The notes below the pieces were generated by a model. It was given only the letters and a program-made list of their open reading frames with translations. It searched no databases and was not told the DNA's origin. Shown piece after piece: positions 44,405 to 52,201 of a stretch of DNA of 64,000 nucleotides (the stretch's first letter is position 1; each line of letters begins with the position of its first letter). The DNA lies in contig JADKFU010000003.1 in the NCBI GenBank assembly GCA_016717285.1, positions 1-64,000 on the forward strand, given 5' to 3'. Source of the stretch: Chitinophagaceae bacterium (GTDB lineage: Bacteria > Bacteroidota > Bacteroidia > Chitinophagales > UBA10324). The translations under genes and the position numbers were made by a program.

Positions 44405-46969
44405 CTATACCTTTTCGACAAATTTATTTCGGTACAGTGATTTATCAACTGCCTTCACCATCTCTCCAATATCAAGATCTTCTCCCAGAAACTCCGCTAC
44501 ATTTTCAGCCACTTCTTCAGGGCGATCAACTGCATCAGAATATTCGACGAACAGCGCTGTCACATGCGGTGACCTTTTGATCCATGCAACCGCCTGCTCC
44601 GATTGTTTCTTGAATGCTTCACTCAGCACAATGGGAAAAGCATTCTGCTGCACTTCTGACTTTCTGCCAAGCATCACCTGTTGAGATTTCAAGACCTCCG
44701 CCATATCGCGCTGCATGTAAATAATTTTGTAATCATATTTCCCGGGAAGGTAAGTTAACAAGGGCGCAACTATTTTAATGGTCTTGTTATTAGCCTCATC
44801 AAGCCACGAGATATCAGACATCATCTTCTTCGCTTTTTCATATTCCCAGTAGCCTTTCGGATTGTTGGTGTCGGGCTGACGGATTTCATCTGTAATAAGA
44901 TCAGCACCACCGGCCTTTAGCATCTGCATCATCATGCTGGTGCCTGAGCGTGGCAATCCGGAGACAATCGTAATCACGCCTTTAATCCGCTCACGAATAA
45001 ATTTCCTGTGCTCTTCAGCTTTTTCAGGCTGATTGAGTTGCTCTTCATAAATTTTAATCAGCCAAAGATGTGCTTTCCGGTTGCCGGGACTAATGGCGCA
45101 ACAAACTTCAAAGGCTTCAGCCGATCTTTCATATTCACCAAGATTCATGAGTGCTTCTGCAAGATTGTAATGCGCGATGGGATAATAATAAAGAAGTCCG
45201 ATGGCATTCAAAGCAGATTCGGCAGCTTCTTCAAATTTTCCCTGCCGAAGGTAAACAGCTCCTAAACCCTGATGCGCGTTTGCATTTTGTGAGTCGATGG
45301 ACAACGCTTTAACAAAAGCACGCTCTGCTTCTTCCAAATGCTGACTGCGCAGATATATTTTCCCGATCTGGACGTGTAATTGCGACATGTGGCCAGCTTT
45401 TTCTTCCGCTTGTAATAACATCTCCAAAGCCTTCCTGGGTTTATATTCCAGCAAAAGCAAAGCACCTTCGAGCATATCGAGTTGCACCAACTTATTGGCG
45501 TCGGAATCTGATTGTCTTACTTTTTCGAGAATGGACCTGAACTCTGTAACTTTTCGCAATTGCTGATAGCAGCGGATCAGTGACAATCCATAGCGAATCT
45601 CCGGTTCCTGACCATAAATCTCTTCCAACAACTCAATGGCCTTGTCGTATTCTTTCTTATACATTAAAACCCGCGCCAGGTACCACTTGGACTCACGCGT
45701 AATCTTTTCAATGTTCTTCTGTTGATTTTCACCGGGAGCATCAATGTATCCCAATTCCACTAACTGATTCATCGCTTCCTTGGCAGCCCACGGATCTTCA
45801 CGTTGTTCAGAAGGATGCATGCCTGCTTCCCCTGCCACATTTTCCCAACTTTCAATATAATCAGGTGGATTAGGTTTTTCAAATGCCTGCACCAGCACTT
45901 TGCCATCCATATCCTGTCCTACCGGAAGACCAAACATGGTAAGAATTGTGGGCGCTATATCCAGTAATGTTGCGCCATAAATCCGCTGGTCTTTCTGAAT
46001 ATTATTTCCACTCATACAAAGAACTCCATAGGGAGAATGTTCGTAAGCCGGTCCCGCTGGCTCTTTCGGTAATTTATTCGGTCGCAAATGATCGGGATGA
46101 AATCCATGATCACTCATCAGAATTACGGTAGTATCAGGACCTGCAAGCTGTAAGAGTCTCTCCAGCATCATGTCGTGGAAGCGATACATGCCACTTACAG
46201 CATCTTTATACAATTCATAAACGGCATCCGGAATTCCTTTGCGTTGCGGTGGATGAAATTTCATGAATGCATGACTGTAATGATCGATAGCATCATGATA
46301 CACTGCGAGAAAATCCCACTCTTTATTCTCCATAATCCAGGTGCTCGCATTGTGAATGCAGGCAGCATTGGCCAGGATTTTTGCTCCTTGCGCAAGTCGC
46401 GGATCAGTTTCCTGGTTAATCTTTTTAAAATTGGGAAACAAAGGTGCGAGATGCGAAAGTGTAAGTTCACTTGGATGAATCCGCAACTGTTCAAAAACAG
46501 CACTGAGTTCTTTCGGAAAAACGGTACCGTCTGCCATGGGCCAGGGATCCTGGTAAGCAGCCACTGCCCTTTGATAGAAATTGGAAACCATCACACCGTT
46601 GATGGGTTCGGCAGGATGACTTGGCCACCATCCAACAACATGGGTCTTAAATCCTTTTTGTGTTAATATATTCCACAGTGCTTTTACTTTTCTTGAAGTG
46701 GATAATACAGGACGCACCTGCATCTTGCCGGCATCCGGCTCAACGAATCCGAGAATCCCGTGTTTATCAGCCAGTTTGCCGGTGGCGATGGAAGTCCATA
46801 GAATCGGCGACAAGGGAGGATCAAGTGTTGCAAGATTGGCAATCACGCCTTCATTTACCAGTCTGTTCAAAGTGGGCATCATGCCATTGTCCATCAGCGG
46901 GTTGATCACTTTCCAATCGGCAGCGTCCCAACCAATCAATAGTACTTTCTTAGCTGTTCTTTTGCTCAT
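44405..46969 (-). CDS. Fusion: type I phosphodiesterase (AlkP superfamily) + TPR + sulfotransferase
   Basis: An 854-residue cytoplasmic-looking protein without signal peptide. Residues about 1-380 form an alkaline-phosphatase-superfamily phosphodiesterase domain: LLIGWDAADW (metal Asp), SPILWTSIATGKLADKHGILGF (nucleophile Thr/Ser segment), VYHDAIDHYSHAFMKFHP and ILMSDHGFHPDH (metal Asp and His pairs). Residues about 420-645 contain five to six TPR helices (LHVQIGKIYLRSQHLEEAERAF, AHQGLGAVYLRQGKFEEAA). Residues about 655-854 are a sulfotransferase with PAPS P-loop VSGLPRSGTSMMMQML and 3'-phosphate motif RDMAEVLKSQ. The start overlaps by 20 bp a 90-residue gene upstream, implying coupled translation. 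Combining release of a phospho-group with sulfation in one chain is unusual; the substrate is unknown. Confidence 0.9.
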   Translation of the reverse strand: MSKRTAKKVLLIGWDAADWKVINPLMDNGMMPTLNRLVNEGVIANLATLDPPLSPILWTSIATGKLADKHGILGFVEPDAGKMQVRPVLSTSRKVKALWNILTQKGFKTHVVGWWPSHPAEPINGVMVSNFYQRAVAAYQDPWPMADGTVFPKELSAVFEQLRIHPSELTLSHLAPLFPNFKKINQETDPRLAQGAKILANAACIHNASTWIMENKEWDFLAVYHDAIDHYSHAFMKFHPPQRKGIPDAVYELYKDAVSGMYRFHDMMLERLLQLAGPDTTVILMSDHGFHPDHLRPNKLPKEPAGPAYEHSPYGVLCMSGNNIQKDQRIYGATLLDIAPTILTMFGLPVGQDMDGKVLVQAFEKPNPPDYIESWENVAGEAGMHPSEQREDPWAAKEAMNQLVELGYIDAPGENQQKNIEKITRESKWYLARVLMYKKEYDKAIELLEEIYGQEPEIRYGLSLIRCYQQLRKVTEFRSILEKVRQSDSDANKLVQLDMLEGALLLLEYKPRKALEMLLQAEEKAGHMSQLHVQIGKIYLRSQHLEEAERAFVKALSIDSQNANAHQGLGAVYLRQGKFEEAAESALNAIGLLYYYPIAHYNLAEALMNLGEYERSAEAFEVCCAISPGNRKAHLWLIKIYEEQLNQPEKAEEHRKFIRERIKGVITIVSGLPRSGTSMMMQMLKAGGADLITDEIRQPDTNNPKGYWEYEKAKKMMSDISWLDEANNKTIKIVAPLLTYLPGKYDYKIIYMQRDMAEVLKSQQVMLGRKSEVQQNAFPIVLSEAFKKQSEQAVAWIKRSPHVTALFVEYSDAVDRPEEVAENVAEFLGEDLDIGEMVKAVDKSLYRNKFVEKV

Positions 46970-47222
46970 GCTGCTCCTGCTCTTTTTTTAGTTTCGCTTC
47001 TTCTATTCTTTTCTGGCGTTCTTCCTTCTTTCTTTCACCTTCTATCACCTGCTTTTTGCAACGTTCAATCAGTTGCTCTTCGAAGCCGGATTCTATTCTT
47101 TTTTGGCGCCATGGTTTTACAGCAACGGCGCCCAACGCCAATAAACCCAATGAACCTTCGGGCGGCAATTCAAAAACAGCGCTTTGCGCCGGCGGGATGA
47201 TTTTTTTTTCTTCTTCAGGCAT
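46950..47222 (-). CDS. Small charged partner of the phosphodiesterase-TPR-sulfotransferase gene
   Basis: A 90-residue protein starting at ATG 47222 (MPEEEKKIIPPAQ); a GTG precedes it. The N-terminal half contains IIPPAQSAVFELPPEGSLGL and a short hydrophobic stretch (GLLALGAVAV), too short for a sure membrane span. The second half is a highly charged helix (many K, E, R and Q) likely to be coiled coil. Its stop overlaps the start of the fusion gene by 20 bp. I do not recognise a named family; the tight coupling suggests it acts with the fusion protein, perhaps as a membrane tether or scaffold. Confidence 0.72.
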   Translation of the reverse strand: MPEEEKKIIPPAQSAVFELPPEGSLGLLALGAVAVKPWRQKRIESGFEEQLIERCKKQVIEGERKKEERQKRIEEAKLKKEQEQHEQKNS

Positions 47223-47388
47223 CACTAAATTTTAAAATTATCTAAATATTAAGCTACCAACCTATCCGGTTTTCACCTTTTGAAGCCGTGAAGAAATAAA
47301 AAAAAATCACGGGTAACAAATTCATTTACCAATTGCTTGCAAAGGTGATTGGTTTTAAGTACTTTTCGCTGTATTTATTAATATTAAT

Positions 47389-48090
47389 ATGAATAATGTT
47401 CAGGAGTATCTCTCCGATTTTATTTCGCTCTTCTATCCTCAGTTGTGTGGTTCCTGCGGGCATTCGCTTCAAAAAGGAGAAGACGTGATCTGCACCTTCT
47501 GCAGGCATTACCTTCCTAAAACATATTTTCACCTGGAAAGGAACAATGCCATAGAAAAACATTTCTGGGGAAGGGTGAATATTACGAGGGCCGCTGCCTG
47601 TTATTTTTTTCAAAAAGGCAGCCGTGTTCAGCACCTTGTTCACCAATTGAAATACAAAGGAAAAACAGAAGTGGGTGTTGCCATCGGAAAAATTTATGGT
47701 CATGACCTGCTTCAGTCTGTTGACTTCCGCACCGTTGATTTGATCGTGCCGGTTCCTTTGCACAAATCGAAAGAGCTGCTCCGTTCTTACAACCAGGCAG
47801 ATCTTTTCAGTGAAGGCCTTTCAACAGCAATGACGAAGCCGTGGAGCAAACATGCTTTGCAAAGAATTTCGGCTACCGAAACCCAGACCCATAAATCAAG
47901 ATTTGAAAGATGGCAGAATGTTGGTACAGTATTTAAAGTCTCTGATCCTGATCTATTGGCAGGCAAGCATGTGCTGCTTGCTGATGATGTAATTACTACA
48001 GGTTCAACACTCGAAGCTTGCGCGCAAATAATATTAGCCATTCCCGATACAAAAGTTAGCATTGCAACGATTGCATGTGCTGTGAAATGA
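47389..48090 (+). CDS. comF: ComF family phosphoribosyltransferase-like protein
   Basis: A 233-residue protein related to ComF/GntX, used for DNA uptake in competent bacteria and of broader unknown role. The N terminus has a zinc-finger-like set of Cys pairs (CGSCGHSL, CTFCRHY). The C-terminal PRTase fold has LKYKGKTEVG, IVPVPLHKSKELLRSYNQADL and the PRPP-binding motif VLLADDVITTGSTLEAC. Substrate not known. It is divergent from the small partner of the sulfotransferase fusion. Confidence 0.93.
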   Translation: MNNVQEYLSDFISLFYPQLCGSCGHSLQKGEDVICTFCRHYLPKTYFHLERNNAIEKHFWGRVNITRAAACYFFQKGSRVQHLVHQLKYKGKTEVGVAIGKIYGHDLLQSVDFRTVDLIVPVPLHKSKELLRSYNQADLFSEGLSTAMTKPWSKHALQRISATETQTHKSRFERWQNVGTVFKVSDPDLLAGKHVLLADDVITTGSTLEACAQIILAIPDTKVSIATIACAVK

Positions 48091-48168
48091 TTGAATAGTG
48101 CCGGTTAATAAAGATGAGCCACCTCCGTCTTTTCGACAAGTCGTAATAAAAAATGATCTTTGCCGTTC

Positions 48169-49584
48169 ATGAAATCCGTGCGCAATTTTTTTTCACCGGT
48201 TCTATTTGTATGCTTGACAGGAATCATTTTTTATTCCTGTAAAAAAGATACCATCACCACCAACTCAGGAGACAAACTTTCATTTTCTACTGACACGCTT
48301 ACATTTGATACTGTATTTACATCACTCGGTTCCACTACGCTGTATTTCACGGTCCATAATCCGCACAATCAGAAAATCAGCATCAGCAACATCCGGCTGG
48401 GAGGCGGCGATCAATCTATTTATCGTTTGAATATTGATGGTTATCCGGTGAATGAATTAACTGATCTTGAAATTCCTGCCAACGACAGCATTTATATTTT
48501 TGTAGCGGTAACCATTGACCCGAACGATGAAAATAATCCGTATGTAATGTATGATTCCGTGCTGTTTGAAACCAACGGAAATCTGCAATCTGTTACTTTA
48601 CAGGCCTGGGGACAAAATGCAAATTTCATTTATGGAGAAGTGATCGGTACACAAACCTGGACGCCTGAAAAGCCCTACGTAATAATTCATTCGATTCTGG
48701 TTGACTCTGATGAAGTGCTCACCATTCAACCAGGTTGCCGGATCTTTATGCATGCGGATTCGCGTTTCTATGTGCAGGGAACTCTAAAGGTGATGGGACA
48801 GGCAAATGATTCTGTCATCTTCCGTGGAGACCGTTTAGAATCTTATTATGTAGATGATCCGGGTAATTGGGAAGGCATTCACCTCTTGCGCAGCAGTCAT
48901 GATAATGAAATCAATTATGCAGTTATCAAAGAAGCAATAGTCGGTATCAGGGTTGATTCGCTTAAGGAAACATCCGCGCCAAAACTGACCATGCGAAACT
49001 CACAAATCAGATTCACCCTGTCGTCAGGTCTGCTCGGTATCACTGCTGATATTTATGCTGAAAACTGTTTGATACAAGGATGCGGGGAATGGAATGTGCA
49101 ACTGGAATATGGTGGTAACTATGTATTTGAGAATTGCACTTTTGCCAACTACTCTTCCGTACTTATTAATCATCAAAGTCCTGTGGCTCGGTTAAGTAAT
49201 TATTTTGCTTACAAAGATGAACAGGGCATGGATCAGATTTTGCCGGCCAATCTCAATGCAGGCTTCAGGAATTGTATAATTTATGGCTCGCTGGAAAAAG
49301 AGCTGGATCTTGATCCAACTACTCTTGCTGAATTCAATTTCACATTCGATCATTGCCTGCTGAAAGTGAATGAGGATATTGATACAACCGTTACTTCCTT
49401 CGTGGAATGTATTTATAACCAGGATCCATTATTTGTTGATCCCTTTGACCATGATGATTATCATCTTTCTGCAGAATCGCCTTGCATTGATGCGGGTGTT
49501 TTAAACGGCCTGACAATAGACCTGGACGGAAAACCCCGTACTGATGGAAAGCAGGATATAGGTTGTTACGAATTTCAACCTTAG
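48169..49584 (+). CDS. Right-handed beta-helix lipoprotein
   Basis: A 471-residue lipoprotein. ATG at 48169 (after an in-frame TTG at 48160) opens a signal ending IIFYSCKKD, lipid Cys at about 24. Residues 35-150 form an Ig-like domain (LSFSTDTLTFDTVFTSLGSTTLYFTVHNPHNQ). The rest is rich in beta-helix turns (WEGIHLL, NEINYAVIKEAIVGIRVD, IYAENCLIQGCGEWNVQ, YVFENCTFANYSS), ending in the PCIDAGVLNGLTIDLDGKPR-DIGCYEF motif of choice-of-anchor Q type proteins. Probably surface-exposed, with a possible role in polysaccharide binding or cleavage; no catalytic residues are identified. It ends 6 bp from the convergent murB. Confidence 0.85.
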   Translation: MKSVRNFFSPVLFVCLTGIIFYSCKKDTITTNSGDKLSFSTDTLTFDTVFTSLGSTTLYFTVHNPHNQKISISNIRLGGGDQSIYRLNIDGYPVNELTDLEIPANDSIYIFVAVTIDPNDENNPYVMYDSVLFETNGNLQSVTLQAWGQNANFIYGEVIGTQTWTPEKPYVIIHSILVDSDEVLTIQPGCRIFMHADSRFYVQGTLKVMGQANDSVIFRGDRLESYYVDDPGNWEGIHLLRSSHDNEINYAVIKEAIVGIRVDSLKETSAPKLTMRNSQIRFTLSSGLLGITADIYAENCLIQGCGEWNVQLEYGGNYVFENCTFANYSSVLINHQSPVARLSNYFAYKDEQGMDQILPANLNAGFRNCIIYGSLEKELDLDPTTLAEFNFTFDHCLLKVNEDIDTTVTSFVECIYNQDPLFVDPFDHDDYHLSAESPCIDAGVLNGLTIDLDGKPRTDGKQDIGCYEFQP

Positions 49585-49590
49585 TCTTAT

Positions 49591-50607
49591 TTAAATGAGG
49601 TTTACTTCCGGTGTAATCTCAATACCGAATTTTTCGAGCACCGATTTTTGAATATCCAATGCAAGGTTATAAATCTCATCTCCGGTTGCATCGCCATAGT
49701 TCACCAATACCAATGCCTGTGATTTATGTGCTCCTGTATGACCCACCACTTTTCCTTTCCATCCGCATTGCTCAATCAACCAGCCTGCAGGGATTTTCAT
49801 CTCTCCGCCCTTTTGCGGGTAGTTGGGCATTAACGGATTTTTTGCAATCAATGCGTTGAACTGCTTTTTACTGACAACCGGATTCTTAAAAAAACTTCCG
49901 GCGTTGCCAATCACTTTCGGATCAGGTAATTTTGTGCTTCTGATTTTTATCACCGCGTCGCTTACCGCTTTAATAGTGATTTCATTCACCCGCATTTCTT
50001 CTAATGTGCGCTTGATATCACCATAGTTGATATGCGGTTTAAAAATTTTATTGAGCCTCAAAGTAACCGCTGTTATCAGGAATTGATCTTTCAGCTTATG
50101 CTTAAAAACACTTTCCCGGTAGCCAAATTCGCAGTCAGCATTTGAGAAAATCCTCTTCTCACCGGTTAGCATATTCATTGCTTCCACTTCTTCGCAGGTG
50201 TCCTTAATTTCAACTCCATACGCGCCAATATTTTGCATGGGACCTGCGCCTACACATCCAGGAATCAAAGAAAGATTTTCAATGCCTGCCAGGTTATGTG
50301 CCACACAAAACAGAACCAGAGGATGCCAGGGCTCGCCCGCTCCTGCTTTCACCCAGGTGTGATAAATATCTTCCTTCACCACATTAATTCCGGCAATGGA
50401 ATTTTTGATCACCAGGCCGTCAAAGTTTTTGGTGAAAAGAATATTACTGCCGCCGCCCAGAATTAACTTGTTTTCATTTTTAAACTCCGGATCGGAAACC
50501 AGCGCCTTAAATTCTTCTGTTGATGTTATTTCGGCAAAATATTTTGCAGTAACTGCGATGCCAAAAGTGTTATAGGACTGCAGGGATTTATTCGTTTCAA
50601 TTTTCAT
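49591..50607 (-). CDS. murB: UDP-N-acetylenolpyruvoylglucosamine reductase
   Basis: A 338-residue FAD enzyme that reduces UDP-GlcNAc-enolpyruvate to UDP-MurNAc in peptidoglycan synthesis. It starts at ATG 50607 (the preceding in-frame codon at 50610 is TTG). Signatures: NTFGIAVTAKYFAEI, LILGGGSNILF FAD-binding loop, LSLIPGCVGAGPMQNIGAYG, GNAGSFFKNPVV with the catalytic Ser, and the C-terminal AGWLIEQCGWKGKVVGHTGAHKSQALVLVN. It resembles the type I enzyme without deletions. Convergent with the beta-helix lipoprotein. Confidence 0.97.
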   Translation of the reverse strand: MKIETNKSLQSYNTFGIAVTAKYFAEITSTEEFKALVSDPEFKNENKLILGGGSNILFTKNFDGLVIKNSIAGINVVKEDIYHTWVKAGAGEPWHPLVLFCVAHNLAGIENLSLIPGCVGAGPMQNIGAYGVEIKDTCEEVEAMNMLTGEKRIFSNADCEFGYRESVFKHKLKDQFLITAVTLRLNKIFKPHINYGDIKRTLEEMRVNEITIKAVSDAVIKIRSTKLPDPKVIGNAGSFFKNPVVSKKQFNALIAKNPLMPNYPQKGGEMKIPAGWLIEQCGWKGKVVGHTGAHKSQALVLVNYGDATGDEIYNLALDIQKSVLEKFGIEITPEVNLI

Positions 50608-50829
50608 CAATACGTGTATGCATTTTGGTTGTGGCCCGAGGTAAAAGTAAAAATTTACCTACTGGTAAGGAATAAGACGAAATACAACGTTGTTGCTCCA
50701 CAAACCTTAACCCGGAAAAACCAGAACCCATTAAATATACAATATAGAGCAAAGATTTTTGAATGATGAATGTCTGTTTTAACCTGAATCAGGCGGGTTA
50801 AAGCGAAATAGTAATTTGCAATCCCATAA

Positions 50830-51750
50830 ATGAAAACATCAAGTTCAGCCGGCCAGGTTACAGACACACTTTTCATGGTGCGGCCGGCACATTTCGGCTT
50901 TAATACTGAAACGGCCTCCACCAATATATTTCAGCATGCGTCAGCAGCAAATGGTGATACCATTCATGAAAAAGCACTCAAAGAATTTGATGATTTTGTT
51001 CAGCTCCTTAGAAGCAACAAAATTTATGTGATCGTATTACAGGACCCCGGCAATCCTGTTACGCCGGATTCCATTTTCCCCAATAACTGGATTTCATTTC
51101 AGGACGGCAATATGGTATTGTATCCGATGCTTGCGCCAAACAGAAGGTTGGAGCGACGAAGCAATTGGATCAGCTTATTAAAAGATGTATTTCATTTGAA
51201 CCAGTCGATTGATTTTTCCGGATACGAAAAACAAAATCAGTTTTTGGAAGGCACCGGAAGCTTAGTGCTCGATCGCATAAATCGTAAGGCGTATGCAAAT
51301 CTTTCCTCACGTACCCATAAAAAACCGCTACAGGATTTTATAGGGAAACTTGAGTTTGACCCGGTATACTTTATTGCAACTGATAAAAGCGGAAATGAAA
51401 TTTATCATACCAATGTATTGATGGCCATCGGCGAAAAAACGGCTGTTGTGTGCGACGAGATTATTAAGGACGAAGCAGAAAGAAAAAATCTCCTCCGGCA
51501 ATTGTCAGCCCATCATGAAATTGTTACCATCACCTATGAACAGTTGCTGCAATTCGCCGGAAACATGCTGCTCGTGAAGAACCGTGACCGTGAAAAATTC
51601 TGGGTGATGAGTGACCAGGCCTTTCAATCATTGAAGGATTCACAAGCAGACATTCTTAAAAAAGACGGAAGATTACTTCATGCGCCACTTGGCACGATTG
51701 AAAGTATCGGTGGAGGAAGTGCACGTTGTATGTTAGCCGAAATATTTTGA
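50830..51750 (+). CDS. ctlX: Amidinotransferase-family hydrolase (CtlX-like)
   Basis: A 306-residue guanidino-modifying enzyme fold. It has FMVRPAHFGFNTETA, SIFPNNWISFQDG, FLEGTGSLVLDRINRKAY, NEIYHTNVLMAIGE with catalytic His at about 193, and a C-terminal GGGSARCMLAE with catalytic Cys at about 300. The group includes citrulline utilisation hydrolase CtlX of Bacteroidota and dimethylarginine hydrolases; the exact substrate is inferred from family resemblance. The ATG is preceded by a T/A-rich stretch. A monocistronic gene divergent from murB. Confidence 0.88.
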   Translation: MKTSSSAGQVTDTLFMVRPAHFGFNTETASTNIFQHASAANGDTIHEKALKEFDDFVQLLRSNKIYVIVLQDPGNPVTPDSIFPNNWISFQDGNMVLYPMLAPNRRLERRSNWISLLKDVFHLNQSIDFSGYEKQNQFLEGTGSLVLDRINRKAYANLSSRTHKKPLQDFIGKLEFDPVYFIATDKSGNEIYHTNVLMAIGEKTAVVCDEIIKDEAERKNLLRQLSAHHEIVTITYEQLLQFAGNMLLVKNRDREKFWVMSDQAFQSLKDSQADILKKDGRLLHAPLGTIESIGGGSARCMLAEIF

Positions 51751-52201
51751 ACTACCATCGGTTCCTTTGATTTAAAGGATCCTATTAATAATTATCCGGA
51801 GTTACCATGCCTGCGACATCTGTTTTAAATTTTTAGTATGCGCAACGAAGAATGGCGCGTGGTTTAAATATTAACACAATCATTCAGTAAACAGTCCATA
51901 AGCTGAGCATGTTTTTTTAACTAAACTGACTTCTTTTTAAAATTTGTTTCCCTGGCCAGAGGCTGCAATCATCTTCGAAAAAAGAGAAATATCAAATTCC
52001 GCTATTCCCGTCTATCTCGCTTTTACATTTCAACAGATCATTATACGAAAGCACCCCCCAAAAATGGCTAATTATATATGAGCAAAAAACCTATAGCAAT
52101 CATTCCAATATCTTTGATATCTTAGCCAACATTTTCTGCTAAAAATCCAAACCCGGTTTTCTAGCTGACATTTAATAAGCCTCAGCAATACTTCAAAACT
52201 A
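51751..52201. other. Intergenic region with a single promoter box
   Basis: A 450-bp gap with no supported ORF. A TAnnTTTG match lies at 52109-52116 before the glycoside-hydrolase gene; a weak 6-bp hairpin occurs at 51763-51779. Nothing else is recognised. Confidence 0.5.
52109..52116 (+). promoter_or_regulatory. -7 promoter box upstream of the glycoside hydrolase
   Basis: TATCTTTG exactly fits TAnnTTTG, about 85 bases before the ATG at 52202. No -33 TTG at the expected distance. Confidence 0.4.

Noticed and set aside
51763..51779. Terminator after ctlX
   Set aside because: A 6-bp stem without following T-run; insufficient evidence.
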